Shown here piece by piece: positions 41,344-50,341 of a stretch of 64,000 bases of DNA. The DNA comes from Candidatus Geothermarchaeota archaeon (GTDB lineage: Archaea; Thermoproteota; Nitrososphaeria; Geothermarchaeales; JDFR-13): contig WAKB01000012.1 of assembly GCA_015523545.1 (NCBI GenBank), forward strand, positions 1-64,000, given 5' to 3'. The position numbers and the translations under genes were made by a program. Within the stretch, counting starts at the first letter, position 1; each line of letters starts with the position of its first letter. The notes below the pieces were generated by a model that had not been told where the DNA came from, did no database searches, and saw only the letters and a program-made list of their open reading frames with translations.

Positions 41344-43815
41344 CTATCCATGGATGTCGAGCACCTCTATCCTGCTGTATATGTCTCTCCACCGGGTCTC
41401 CATCTCCTCCAGCTTCTTTATAAGCCTCTTATACTCCTCTCCCTTCTCCAATGCCTCCTCAATCTCTCTCCTGGCTAGGAGGCATGCCTTGGCTATGAAT
41501 CCGTTGGCCTCGTCCCTCAATATCTTCTCAATTATGGGTAGTGCCCTCCTATTCATCAGCTGCCTAGCCGCCGCTACTACGGCCCTCCTAACCCTCTCAT
41601 GCCTATCCGAGGCATACTCATCGAGAGCCCTGTAGACCTCCTTCCTCTCCGGATACCTACCCAGCTGTGTGATCGCCTCCACCCTTATCGGTAGTGGGTT
41701 CCCAGGCCTCGACCGGCTGAGTATCTCCTGGAAGGCCTCGTCATCATCATACTCCGCGAGGCCTCGGAGTGCATACCTCTGGACGACATATGCATAGCTC
41801 CACTCATCAAGTATGGATCTAAGCACCTCTATACCATCCACGTGCCTCGTCTTCCCGAGGGCATGGGCGGCCTCCGCCCTAACCCCGTAGGGCTCCCTAG
41901 TATCTCTGAGTATCTCTATGAATAGCTGGGCATCACCCTCGTCCCTATATCCTCCTAGAGACCTTACTAGGGCGGCCCTTACCCTGGGATGTAGATCCTC
42001 CTCTAGCAGCTCCCTAAGCCTCTTCTTAGCATAGTCCGAGCCTTCTAGCCCGAGTGATACCGCCGCCTCCTTGGCTACACCGTAGAAGCCGCTCCTCCTT
42101 ATCGCTTCTACGAGTAGGTCGACCACCCTCTTCCCCTTCTTCTCCCCTAGTGCCCTCGCGGCTAGGAGCCTCCAATAGGTGCTCTTGGAGCCGAGGAGTA
42201 TCTCGCCCAGCATGTCGAGGGGATACTTAGGCCTGATCCTAGCCATCAGCTTGAAGTCTGGATCCACCAGTACATATTTGAACCCCCTCCTCACAGGCAT
42301 TATTATCCGCTCATCCCTCTTCTCAAGCCTGTATGTCCTCCTTATGCTCCATCCATCTCCAACCGCCTCCAACTCGATAGGCACCTTGTAGACCTCAGGC
42401 ATGTCCTCTCCCTGCCTCTGGGATATGTCTATCCTGACGGCCTGCTGATCCTCGAGAGGCTCCACGGAGACCTCTAGCTCCATATGCCCAGCATTGTATA
42501 CGAAGGTCTCGAAGAACCAGTCGAGATCCTCTCCGGAGACCTCCTCAAAAGTCTTCCTGAGATCCTCGGTATCCACGTTCTGGAAGCGGTATCGGTTGAG
42601 GAACTTCTTAACCGCCTTCCTGAAGATGTCCTCACCCAGAAGGTTCATGAGCATGTTCAGGATCAGGGCGCCCCTCTCATAGACATGCCTGTCGAAGAGC
42701 TCCTCGGGATACCTATACACCCTATAGACCGTCGGCCTGGTATACCTCCTCGTCTCCTCGAGGTACCTATCCATCACGCCTAGGAGGCTATATACATATT
42801 CATCCATCCCCAGCCAGTGCCTGATGTAGAGAAGGTTGAGGAAGGTGGCGAAGCCCTCGTTTATCCATATCTGGCTCCAGTCCCTACAGGTGACTAGGTC
42901 TCCAAACCACTGGTGGGCAAGCTCATGGCTGAGGAGATCCTCCACCCTGAAGTCCTTCTTGGAGTGTTCATCCATGAGGGTGGCGTCGTTAAGAATGGTT
43001 ATCGATACGTTCTCCATACCTCCTACGACGAAGTCCCTCACCATGACCTGTCTATAGACTGGGTAGGGATACTGGACGCCGAGCCACTCCTCGAAGAACC
43101 TCATCATGTCCCGGGTCATCCTAAATGTAGGCTCTATCTTGGCCTCCTCACCCTCAGCCACTATATACTCGAGCTGTACACCCCTATAATCCTCCTTGGC
43201 GACGCTGAACCGGCCAGCTGCGAAGGCTATGAGGTAGGTAGGTACTGGGTAGCTGAAGCTGTATCTCCATATAGACTCTTCTCCCCTCCTCTCTGCAGAT
43301 ACTAGGACACCGTTTGAGAAGGCCCTCCACTCTGCGGGGGCATGGATAGTCATGTCGAAGGAGAGCCTCATGTTCGGCTCCCTATAGGTCGGAAGCCAGT
43401 AGCTAGTCCATATCGTCTCGCCCTGGGTATAGACCATGGGCGGCTCATCTATGAAGTAGAGGCCGTATCTAGGCTCTACCACCCGGTACTTGACGACTAG
43501 GCTCCTAACCCTCCGTGTAAGCGGGGGTGTAAAGGGTATGACGAGCTTCTCACCAGTGTATCTAAACTCTACCGGCTCGCCATCAACAAGGACCTCTAGG
43601 ATCTCCATCTCAGAGGCGTCCAACTCGATCCTCCTAGCCCTCTCACCGGAGGAGATCTTATACTCCACAACGCCTTCAAGAGTCTTCTCCTCAGGATTTA
43701 TCCATATCTCTATCGATGCATGTGTAAGTAGGTAGCCGGGCCTAGGGGTGAATCTAGCCTCATAGCCTGGGAAGGTGAAGCCCCTACCCACCTTTCGATA
43801 GGCCTCTACAACCAT
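41344..43815 (-). CDS. M1-family aminopeptidase with C-terminal HEAT repeats
   Basis: 823 residues. Exopeptidase motif GGMEN (265-269), zinc motif HELAH (297-301) with Glu320 in 'WINEGFATF', and Tyr later for catalysis. Residues about 540-780 contain several HEAT-type helical repeats ('RVRAALVRSLGGYRDEGDAQLFIEILRDT', 'VRAEAAHALGK', 'VRRAVVAAARQL'), replacing the usual ERAP domain, and a coiled-coil tail follows. Cytosolic peptide trimming is the family role. The minus-strand 'ctttattcc' box near 43848 gives a near-leaderless start. Confidence 0.9.
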   Translation of the reverse strand: MVVEAYRKVGRGFTFPGYEARFTPRPGYLLTHASIEIWINPEEKTLEGVVEYKISSGERARRIELDASEMEILEVLVDGEPVEFRYTGEKLVIPFTPPLTRRVRSLVVKYRVVEPRYGLYFIDEPPMVYTQGETIWTSYWLPTYREPNMRLSFDMTIHAPAEWRAFSNGVLVSAERRGEESIWRYSFSYPVPTYLIAFAAGRFSVAKEDYRGVQLEYIVAEGEEAKIEPTFRMTRDMMRFFEEWLGVQYPYPVYRQVMVRDFVVGGMENVSITILNDATLMDEHSKKDFRVEDLLSHELAHQWFGDLVTCRDWSQIWINEGFATFLNLLYIRHWLGMDEYVYSLLGVMDRYLEETRRYTRPTVYRVYRYPEELFDRHVYERGALILNMLMNLLGEDIFRKAVKKFLNRYRFQNVDTEDLRKTFEEVSGEDLDWFFETFVYNAGHMELEVSVEPLEDQQAVRIDISQRQGEDMPEVYKVPIELEAVGDGWSIRRTYRLEKRDERIIMPVRRGFKYVLVDPDFKLMARIRPKYPLDMLGEILLGSKSTYWRLLAARALGEKKGKRVVDLLVEAIRRSGFYGVAKEAAVSLGLEGSDYAKKRLRELLEEDLHPRVRAALVRSLGGYRDEGDAQLFIEILRDTREPYGVRAEAAHALGKTRHVDGIEVLRSILDEWSYAYVVQRYALRGLAEYDDDEAFQEILSRSRPGNPLPIRVEAITQLGRYPERKEVYRALDEYASDRHERVRRAVVAAARQLMNRRALPIIEKILRDEANGFIAKACLLARREIEEALEKGEEYKRLIKKLEEMETRWRDIYSRIEVLDIHG

Positions 43816-43887
43816 GTATATATGTGATTAGCTGGGGTTGGGAATAAAGGGTTCGACCCATCTACTTGAAGGCTCAACATGGGTAAA

Positions 43888-44045
43888 ACTCTTCATCCCC
43901 AGGGGGTCAGCCGGTTGATCCTATATCATCGCCAAGTATACATTTCAGCCAGGAGGATTAAAACGGGATAATTTCATGGTAGGCGATATCCATTGAATTG
44001 GGAGATGACCGCCAAATGGTTCTGACCCCCCAGGGGATGAGGAGT
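43888..44045. ncRNA. Candidate structured RNA or inverted-repeat element
   Basis: Outer stem: 43888-43900 pairs with 44033-44045 (13 bp including one G-U), then A43901 opposite C44031-A44032, then 43902-43910 with 44022-44030 (9 bp). The 111-nt interior has further potential helices (ATCGCC near 43928 with GGCGAT near 43983; CCATT 43990 with AATGG 44016). Strand is unknown. It lies between the starts/ends of the M1 and methyltransferase genes. No known RNA family was recognised; a palindromic element or a 3' structure of the methyltransferase mRNA are alternatives. Confidence 0.4.
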
Positions 44046-44064
44046 GACTCCAATTGGGATCCCA

Positions 44065-44535
44065 CTATGGCCCGAGTATGAAGACCTCGTCCCAGAGCCT
44101 CAAAACCCCATACTTCTCGCTAAGCATATGGAGGAGGTCCTCACTAACCAGTTTGGAGAGTAGCCCGGCCGCCCATCTCTCAGCCAGCCTACCCAGGATC
44201 TCAATACATTTTTCCAGCCCGATGTGGTGGCATGTCGATACAGCTAAACCCCTTCTGAAGCCGGGCCTGAGGAATCCGTGCCTAGCATCGCCATATACGA
44301 GGTCGAGGTTTCCACAGCGTTCAGACGCCCTCTTAAGGCTCTCCAGACTTATATCGACCCCCACTCCGTAGCCATTGATTAGGTGGCAGTGGTATCCAGT
44401 CCCGATACCTATCTCGAGTAGGTCGCCATCCCCCAGCCTGTCTAGTAGAACCATGTACTTCCTAGTGTTTATGCCTGAGTATAGTTTCTCATAGGCCTCT
44501 ACAGAGGCGTCGTACCTATCCCCCAGCCCCTCCAT
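44065..44535 (-). CDS. SAM-dependent methyltransferase
   Basis: 156 residues. SAM motif I 'LLEIGIGTGYHCHLINGYGVGVDIS' (about 39-63), motif II/III 'LDLVYGDARHGF' and a 'AVSTCHHIGL' post-motif. It is short, lacking an extended C-terminal domain. Target unknown; class I fold methyltransferase of the UbiE/type 11 kind. Single gene; end is followed by the structured element. Confidence 0.82.
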   Translation of the reverse strand: MEGLGDRYDASVEAYEKLYSGINTRKYMVLLDRLGDGDLLEIGIGTGYHCHLINGYGVGVDISLESLKRASERCGNLDLVYGDARHGFLRPGFRRGLAVSTCHHIGLEKCIEILGRLAERWAAGLLSKLVSEDLLHMLSEKYGVLRLWDEVFILGP

Positions 44536-44576
44536 GCCACACTATTATACCTACTGGCCGTGATATACATCTTGTC

Positions 44577-45002
44577 ATGGAGAAGGGTGTTGAGAGGCCT
44601 ACAGGTGTAGTTGTACTTTCACTTATACAGATAGCCTTCTCCACCCTCCTATTCTTCACAGCCTTGATGACCCTATTCCTACCCATAACAATGGTGGATA
44701 ACGGTGAGGTTGGGCTTGTACAGGTTCTATACATATCCACGACGATCATGATCCTCTCGGGCCTAGGATTCATGATGAGCTATGGCCTCTATCACGGCAG
44801 GACATGGTCGTGGTATGGGGAGGTACTCCTCATACTGACGGGGATACTCAACATCCTATTCACAAGTATATTCAGTATAGGCAACATAGTATTTGCAGCC
44901 CTCCTCCTAATACCCCTTGCATACCTCGCCAGCCCAGGGGTGAAGAGGTTCTTCAACCTCCTGGAGGAGCCTGGTGAGGATGTGACGATGGGTGGGGAGT
45001 AG
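44577..45002 (+). CDS. Four-helix membrane protein (unknown)
   Basis: 141 residues with four hydrophobic helices (about 10-32, 48-70, 78-96, 100-120) and a short acidic C-terminus ending '...EEPGEDVTMGGE'. Resembles small DUF2127-type membrane proteins. It overlaps or abuts the next gene, which has similar topology, so the two may form a complex or result from duplication. No function is known. Confidence 0.65.
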   Translation: MEKGVERPTGVVVLSLIQIAFSTLLFFTALMTLFLPITMVDNGEVGLVQVLYISTTIMILSGLGFMMSYGLYHGRTWSWYGEVLLILTGILNILFTSIFSIGNIVFAALLLIPLAYLASPGVKRFFNLLEEPGEDVTMGGE

Positions 45003-45003
45003 T

Positions 45004-45417
45004 ATGGCGTTGAAGACGGTTATCCAGGGTCTTGGCGTGGTCTACCTTGTATGGGGAGCCGCAAACCTAGGTGTCCTGGCATACTCACTCATAACCGGCT
45101 CTAGGATGCCGGGCCTCCCTGTTGAGAGGGACCAGCCCCTCCTCTACCTACTCGACATCATAATAATCCTCTTCATAAACAGCCTCTCCCTCGCCGCAGG
45201 GGTGGGGCTGATACTGAGGAGGTGGTGGGGGAGATACATAGCCATCGCCTTGGCAGCCACGGCTGGGATAGTCGCTACGCTCTTCCTCCCCCAAGGCTTC
45301 ATACTAATAGTGATAAACCTTGGGATAATCTACCTCCTATCCACCGAGGAGGCAAAGAGCCTATTCACGGAGAGGGGAGGAGATAAAAAGGAGGAGGGGG
45401 TTGTGCAAAAGCCCTAG
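45004..45417 (+). CDS. Four-helix membrane protein (unknown), second copy
   Basis: 137 residues from ATG 45004, which lies one base after the upstream TAG and has an SD-like 'ggtgggg' before it; the longer GTG start at 44992 overlaps and is less likely. Four hydrophobic helices; helix 4 and tail 'IIYLLSTEEAKSLF' correspond to 'AYLASPGVKRFF' of the preceding protein, supporting distant paralogy. Stop shared by CTAG with the convergent gene. Confidence 0.65.
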   Translation: MALKTVIQGLGVVYLVWGAANLGVLAYSLITGSRMPGLPVERDQPLLYLLDIIIILFINSLSLAAGVGLILRRWWGRYIAIALAATAGIVATLFLPQGFILIVINLGIIYLLSTEEAKSLFTERGGDKKEEGVVQKP

Positions 45418-46439
45418 CCACCAAGCCTCCTACCCAAGAGCATGAAGGTGGTTACCGACACGATAGCCACAGCGGCCAGGAACGACAATAGATAGCTCTC
45501 AAAGATTCCACCAATCTCCAAACCTGTATCCACATGCTCAACATCACTATCATCCTTGGCCATAGGCTGGGTATCCCCATCATCAGAAGCCGTGCTGGTG
45601 GTAGCCTGACTATCCATCTCCTCATTGTTATATAGCTTACCAGGCAAAGGCGTTATCTTGGGACACTCCGATGTGACGCTAACAACTATTGGAGACCCCA
45701 CACCAAATATCCTATCGGCTAGGGAACGGATACCCGTCAATACCTCCTGACGAGTATAAAGTACCTTAGTGTCGTTAAACTCACAGCTAAGCCAGCCACC
45801 GAACTGTGGTATCATGGCATCCCGGCCATATAGGAAGCCGAACATAAAGACATAATCGGGTATAGAGCCGTTGTCCTCAAGTTCGAAGTACTTATCTGCG
45901 TAGTATAGCTCCATCTCCCTGGGTATATACGGGTCCATGGGTATCTGAAGATAGTACACCCTAACCCTATCTACATGAATCTTATTAGAGCGGAGCATAG
46001 ACCATAGATAACCAGCCAGCCTTAAAACCTCTTCCAAGGCCTCATCCTCATCAGAATTCATTACTTCCGCGTAGAAACTATCAAGAGTAACCCAGTATAC
46101 GACCATGTTACGCGATACCCTCAGCGCCTCCTTCATTATGTTGTTGTAGAGTGGCTCATAGAACATTGGATCTTCTTCAATCAGCTTCAAAAGCGTCTTA
46201 TGCTCACTTGTAGCAATTATCCTCTGCTCCACTCCATAATCGTTTATATCCATGAGTAGATCGCCGTAGATAAGCATATTATCCGTCAACTCATATGGAA
46301 CATATACCCTAACCACCTCATACTTCGAGTTTAATATGATAGGTTGATAGGCGATGTCTCTACTCCCAGCTGTAACATTCCCTAGAGCCACAACCAAAAT
46401 TAGTCCAAGTATTATCGTTGATATTCTTACCATACTCAT
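45414..46439 (-). CDS. Stalked surface protein, paralogue A (next to protease)
   Basis: 341 residues: signal peptide (hydrophobic about 6-22), globular outside domain to about residue 255, Ser/Thr/Asp-rich linker (about 265-300), and a C-terminal membrane helix (about 312-334) with 'GRRLGG'. It shares with the protein at 47552: 'VYYLQIPMDPYIP', 'FMFGF', 'FGGWLSCE', 'IRSLADRIFG' and 'SEC'. The two conserved Cys could form a disulfide. Not a recognised family. It lies 6 nt after the trypsin-like protease gene, in one operon. Confidence 0.7.
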   Translation of the reverse strand: MSMVRISTIILGLILVVALGNVTAGSRDIAYQPIILNSKYEVVRVYVPYELTDNMLIYGDLLMDINDYGVEQRIIATSEHKTLLKLIEEDPMFYEPLYNNIMKEALRVSRNMVVYWVTLDSFYAEVMNSDEDEALEEVLRLAGYLWSMLRSNKIHVDRVRVYYLQIPMDPYIPREMELYYADKYFELEDNGSIPDYVFMFGFLYGRDAMIPQFGGWLSCEFNDTKVLYTRQEVLTGIRSLADRIFGVGSPIVVSVTSECPKITPLPGKLYNNEEMDSQATTSTASDDGDTQPMAKDDSDVEHVDTGLEIGGIFESYLLSFLAAVAIVSVTTFMLLGRRLGG

Positions 46440-46445
46440 AACGAC

Positions 46446-47246
46446 TCACCCCTGCATGGGTTGGATACCAACCTCGTTGGATATTCCGTCCACTGAGATT
46501 GTATATGTCCGATTTCCGGCTACTGCATAGACGATAGAGACTAAGTATATGTCATATGTCCAGAACCCATCGATCCTTACTGGTACTTTGATATACACAG
46601 GGCCGCCACTATCACCGTTAATCGACGGATTACCTTCGATTACTACAACCCAATCGCTCCCCAAGAAATGGGTGAACATATATTTAACATGACCTTGTGT
46701 GACACCTGATACTGACCCTGTTTTATAAACGCTCATATTAACAGATATGTCTGACCATCTTATCACACCTTTAACTGGGGCTATGAATGGATTGCCAAGA
46801 GCATCTAGGGTTAGCACTAATGGCTTCACATTGCTATAGGGGACGAACCCTGTATCTATATAGTCTGCGTCCCCATATACATGGGATGGTGAACCTACGT
46901 AGCGGCGGTTTAATCCATTAGGTGGTTGGTAGACATTCCACCACCATATGTTTGGTGGGTTGAAATTGCCTGTAACACCGTCGAAACAATGCCCCGCGGT
47001 TACATATCCTTTAACTCCGTCTTTTATAGCTGCATATCCTACTGTACATAGGTAGGCAGGATACTCCTCCATTGTTCTATTATAGTACAGGTAGATTCCA
47101 ATCGCCAATCCTCCGATGATATCGCTACGGGGGTACCAAGCGGGTGGCCATACCAACGGCACCAGCTGCACCTGTAACAGCATTGGGATCGTCACTAGTG
47201 ACAATATTTTCAGCTTGATATTCCTATCTTGCTCTTTAACTATCAT
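46446..47246 (-). CDS. Secreted trypsin/chymotrypsin-like serine protease (S1 fold)
   Basis: 266 residues with N-terminal hydrophobic stretch (about 11-34). Catalytic His86 in 'YVTAGHCFDG', Asp likely in 'DADYIDTGFVPYS' (126-131), Ser213 in 'INGDSGGPVYI'. The pattern is nearest streptogrisin/alpha-lytic-type S1 proteases. A cleavage 'RSDIIGG' near residue 40-46 resembles zymogen activation, where a new Ile N-terminus would insert, and is an attractive feature. Near-leaderless from a minus-strand 'ttatta' box. Targets unknown; followed by paralogue A. Confidence 0.85.
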   Translation of the reverse strand: MIVKEQDRNIKLKILSLVTIPMLLQVQLVPLVWPPAWYPRSDIIGGLAIGIYLYYNRTMEEYPAYLCTVGYAAIKDGVKGYVTAGHCFDGVTGNFNPPNIWWWNVYQPPNGLNRRYVGSPSHVYGDADYIDTGFVPYSNVKPLVLTLDALGNPFIAPVKGVIRWSDISVNMSVYKTGSVSGVTQGHVKYMFTHFLGSDWVVVIEGNPSINGDSGGPVYIKVPVRIDGFWTYDIYLVSIVYAVAGNRTYTISVDGISNEVGIQPMQG

Positions 47247-47551
47247 TTCAAAAATAATATCTATGTCAAGACCTAATAAGTTTTTACACCTTGTTACTAC
47301 ATGTTAGGATGCATCAATAAGCATGTTTTGTTTATAAATCCTATGGGGACAAATCCAAAAAGGCTACTTTGTGTATTTACAAATAGGCACTATTATCCTT
47401 GATTCTCCTAATTCAGAAAGTATGGTGTTGGCGGCATCTCCTTGTGTTAGATCATAACTGTTAAACAGGTCGTCTCTAGCACTGAACCTTGGTCAATCTA
47501 AAAACATTGTTCATTCTAAAGAGAACGATAAAAAGTGATGATAGGATAGGG
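47247..47551. other. AT-rich intergenic stretch with a possible gene remnant
   Basis: 305 bp without an intact gene. It holds the protease promoter (about 47270-47290). On the minus strand 47364-47492 is a 42-codon open frame bounded by two stops, lacking any ATG/GTG/TTG near its beginning, whose translation looks protein-like ('FNSYDLTQGDAANTILSELG', ending 'VPICKYTK'). It may be the end of a decayed gene. The stretch is richer in A+T than its surroundings. Confidence 0.35.
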
Positions 47552-48604
47552 TTAGATTCCTGATACTCTGCGGAGGAGTAGGTATGCTGTTGGGATAGCT
47601 ATGGATAGTGCTATGAGTAGTGTGATGTATGGGTAGGGACTGGCTATCTCTCCTGCCATGTGTGGTGATCCACTGTCTGTTGGAGCCTCAGTCTCCTTGT
47701 CCTCCTCTCCACTAGGGGCTAGTTGATCCCCTATCGATACCGCCTGGCTAGACCCAGGGTCTACTAGGGGCTCGAGGCCCCCACACTCTGACACAAGGTG
47801 TAGAACAACCTTGGCATCCTTCCCAAACATCTTGTCGGCTAGGCTTCTAACACTGTTGACGACCTCGTAGTAGTCATGTGTAGCTCTCGAGCCGCCAGCC
47901 TCACAGCTTAGCCAGGCCCCGAACTCGGGTACGCGATTTGTTATCGTGAACATGAAGAGATAATTGGGAACCTTGCCACTAGCCATGAGGCTAGAGTAAA
48001 GCTCCGAGTAGTGATAGAGATCTGTGTCTGGAACGTAGGGGTCGATGGGCAGCTGGATATAATAGACATCTATTGAGCTAAGCCCGAGGCCAGACCTCAT
48101 ATAGCCAGCTATGCCCAAGACGTCACGCAGGACCTTGGACTCGTCAGTCCCCATCACCACCAAGAGATACGTATCCTTATCGATTGGATAGACACTCCCG
48201 AGACTAGGATATCTATTGTAGAGATCCCGCAATACGTCGTTGTAGCCTACCTTAATCATCCAGTCAAAATCTGCCTCCTCAAGCCCTCCACCAGTCCTCC
48301 TAGCTATCTCACCAATTATGAGGGTGACGGGGTCCCTAGAGAAATCCTCATATCTCATGACTACAACGCCATCTATAACATTTAGCCCGATACCAACCCT
48401 AGTAACCGTGTAATCCTTGGCCAAGTATGTCTGCTCAAAGGAATATTCAAAGTCATAGCCAGCGACAACGCCTAGATAATCAACAGATAGGAGGAACATA
48501 AGCAGAATTATAAGCGTCCCAATACCTAGCTTTATGGGTGAAATATTGGGACTAGAACTCCCTGAATGTCCTTTGACTAACATCTCTAAATAATATTTTT
48601 GCAA
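47552..48604 (-). CDS. Stalked surface protein, paralogue B
   Basis: 350 residues. Signal-anchor helix about 30-48 after a longer basic N-terminus, outside domain, Glu/Ser/Pro/Thr-rich linker (about 285-315) and C-terminal helix with 'LLLRRVSGI'. Shares 'VYYIQLPIDPYVP', 'FGAWLSCEAGGS', 'VRSLADKMFG' and 'VSECGG' with the paralogue at 45414, about 200 residues alignable by eye. Family not recognised. Separated from the protease-paralogue A operon by 305 bp, so it has its own promoter. Confidence 0.7.
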   Translation of the reverse strand: MQKYYLEMLVKGHSGSSSPNISPIKLGIGTLIILLMFLLSVDYLGVVAGYDFEYSFEQTYLAKDYTVTRVGIGLNVIDGVVVMRYEDFSRDPVTLIIGEIARRTGGGLEEADFDWMIKVGYNDVLRDLYNRYPSLGSVYPIDKDTYLLVVMGTDESKVLRDVLGIAGYMRSGLGLSSIDVYYIQLPIDPYVPDTDLYHYSELYSSLMASGKVPNYLFMFTITNRVPEFGAWLSCEAGGSRATHDYYEVVNSVRSLADKMFGKDAKVVLHLVSECGGLEPLVDPGSSQAVSIGDQLAPSGEEDKETEAPTDSGSPHMAGEIASPYPYITLLIALSIAIPTAYLLLRRVSGI

Positions 48605-48687
48605 TATACCTAATAAACTATTACATGGGTTAATTTGACCAGTTGGCCATATAGGAACCGTATCTGGACTGGGGTGGGGCTGGTTAT

Positions 48688-48697
48688 CTTTAAAATG
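48688..48697 (+). promoter_or_regulatory. TATA box of nnr
   Basis: 'ctttaaaatg' ends 15 nt before ATG 48713, giving a leaderless transcript. It rules out the longer in-frame start at 48635. Confidence 0.45.
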
Positions 48698-48712
48698 TTT
48701 TGTTGGGACTCT

Positions 48713-50341
48713 ATGGATAGGCTGGTTGAGGTGTTGGGTGGGAACGGTATATTGAAGTATCTCGTCGGGACCTCTGAGGACGCTGCCCAGCTCGACCGTC
48801 TGGCGGCCGAGGCGGGTATAGACCCCCTTATCCTCATGGATAATGCGGCCCTCGCCGTCTTCAGGGTTCTAAGGAGTAATTTCGAGCTTGATAGGGAGCG
48901 TGTACTGATCCTAGCTGGTACAGGTAATAATGGTGGTGACGCCCTGGGCACGGGGCTTAAGCTCTTTGTGGAGGGCTATGACGTTAAGATCTGTATAGTT
49001 GGTGACCCGGGTAGGTATGGATATCCTGCTGAGAGGTATTACAGGGTCCTCGTATCGCTCGACGCTGAGGTCACCCCCATTCTCGGCAGGCCCGACCTCC
49101 CAAGGCTTAGGGAGTATCTCGAGTGGTCCACAGTTATAGTCGACGGCATATTCGGGACTGGGCTGAACAGGGAGGTTGAGGGCTTCTACAAAGAGGTTAT
49201 CAAGATGGTTAACGCCTCTAAGAAGCCCGTCGTATCGGTCGATATACCATCGGGGATTGGTGGGAGCAATGCTAAGATATATGGGGAGGCTGTAAGGGCC
49301 AGCTATACGGTTGCCCTAGGCATACTCAAGATTGGGAACATCATCTACCCCGGGGCTGAGTATAACGGGAGGCTATACATAACTAGGCTGGCCTACCCCT
49401 CATCGCTCCTAAGGCAGCTCGATACCAGGACCTATCTAAACATACCGATCGAGATAAAGCCTAGGAAGGAGAGTGGGCATAAGGGGGAATTCGGGAAACT
49501 CCTGACAGTTGGGGGAGCAGCCAACTACTATGGGGCGCCCCTCCTCTCCACATATGCATTCCTAAAGGCTGGCGGCGGCTACGCCAGGCTCGCATCGCTT
49601 CCTGAGGTGATTAGGGTAGCTGCCTCCCGGGCCCCTGAGATCGTCTACCACCCCCTGGAGGATGATGGTAGGGGAGGCCTCTCAACCTCCAATATCGATA
49701 GGATACTGGAGATCATTAGAGACGCGGGTATAGACATATTGATCCTCGGCCCAGGACTAGGCAGGAGTGGCGAGAGCCAAGAGCTGGCACGCGAGCTCTT
49801 CAAGAAGGTGGATATACCCGTCATACTCGATGGGGATGGGCTCTACATCCTTAGAGAGGAGCCGGACATAGTGAGGAACAGGAGTGGAGACACTGTATTG
49901 ACGCCCCACAGGGGGGAGTTCAGCAAGATCTTTAGGGTATCTATGGAGATGTTGGAGGGAAGCGCCGTAGAGATGGTTAGGGAGATCGCCCAGGAGAATC
50001 GGTGCTACATCGTCTATAAGGGTGCCCATACACAGATAGCCACGCCTGATGGAGAGGTATTCATAAACATGTCTGGTAACCCCGGGATGGCGACGGCGGG
50101 CTCTGGCGACGTGTTAAACGGCGTAATAGCCGCCATGTATGGCCTAGGCCTCAAGATGAGGGATGCCGTGAAGAACGGCGTCTTCATACATGGTTTGGCG
50201 GGTGACCTAGCGGCTGAGGAGCTGGGTATGGATGGCATGACCTCCTGGGACATCCTAGAGAAGCTCCCAATGGCGGTTAAGATGCTGCGTGAGTCTAGGG
50301 AGGAGGTCGTGGAGAAGTATCTCCCAGAGGTGGTTCTCTAG
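48713..50341 (+). CDS. nnr: Bifunctional NAD(P)HX epimerase/dehydratase
   Basis: 542 residues from ATG 48713. The N-terminal YjeF_N epimerase domain has 'LILAGTGNNGGDALGTGLKL' and 'VVSVDIPSGIGG'; the C-terminal carbohydrate-kinase-like dehydratase domain has 'GHKGEFGKLLTVGGAANYYGAPLL', 'ILILGPGLGRSGE', and 'NMSGNPGMATAGSGDVLNGVIAAMYG'. It repairs hydrated NADH/NADPH that forms at high temperature. Upstream extension to 48635 is not supported by promoter position or homology. Stop shared by CTAG with the next gene. Confidence 0.93.
   Translation: MDRLVEVLGGNGILKYLVGTSEDAAQLDRLAAEAGIDPLILMDNAALAVFRVLRSNFELDRERVLILAGTGNNGGDALGTGLKLFVEGYDVKICIVGDPGRYGYPAERYYRVLVSLDAEVTPILGRPDLPRLREYLEWSTVIVDGIFGTGLNREVEGFYKEVIKMVNASKKPVVSVDIPSGIGGSNAKIYGEAVRASYTVALGILKIGNIIYPGAEYNGRLYITRLAYPSSLLRQLDTRTYLNIPIEIKPRKESGHKGEFGKLLTVGGAANYYGAPLLSTYAFLKAGGGYARLASLPEVIRVAASRAPEIVYHPLEDDGRGGLSTSNIDRILEIIRDAGIDILILGPGLGRSGESQELARELFKKVDIPVILDGDGLYILREEPDIVRNRSGDTVLTPHRGEFSKIFRVSMEMLEGSAVEMVREIAQENRCYIVYKGAHTQIATPDGEVFINMSGNPGMATAGSGDVLNGVIAAMYGLGLKMRDAVKNGVFIHGLAGDLAAEELGMDGMTSWDILEKLPMAVKMLRESREEVVEKYLPEVVL

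Noticed and set aside
43850-43860. tRNA T-arm-like 'gggttcgaccc'
   Set aside because: No acceptor stem, anticodon or D-arm is found around it, and it lies in the promoter of the M1 aminopeptidase gene.
43911-43921. 16S rRNA fragment
   Set aside because: Only 11 bases match the 16S start; sequence on both sides shows no further similarity that I can recognise, so no rRNA feature is claimed.
48635-48712. Longer N-terminus of nnr
   Set aside because: A TATA box lies within that stretch, and the epimerase family starts near the internal ATG.
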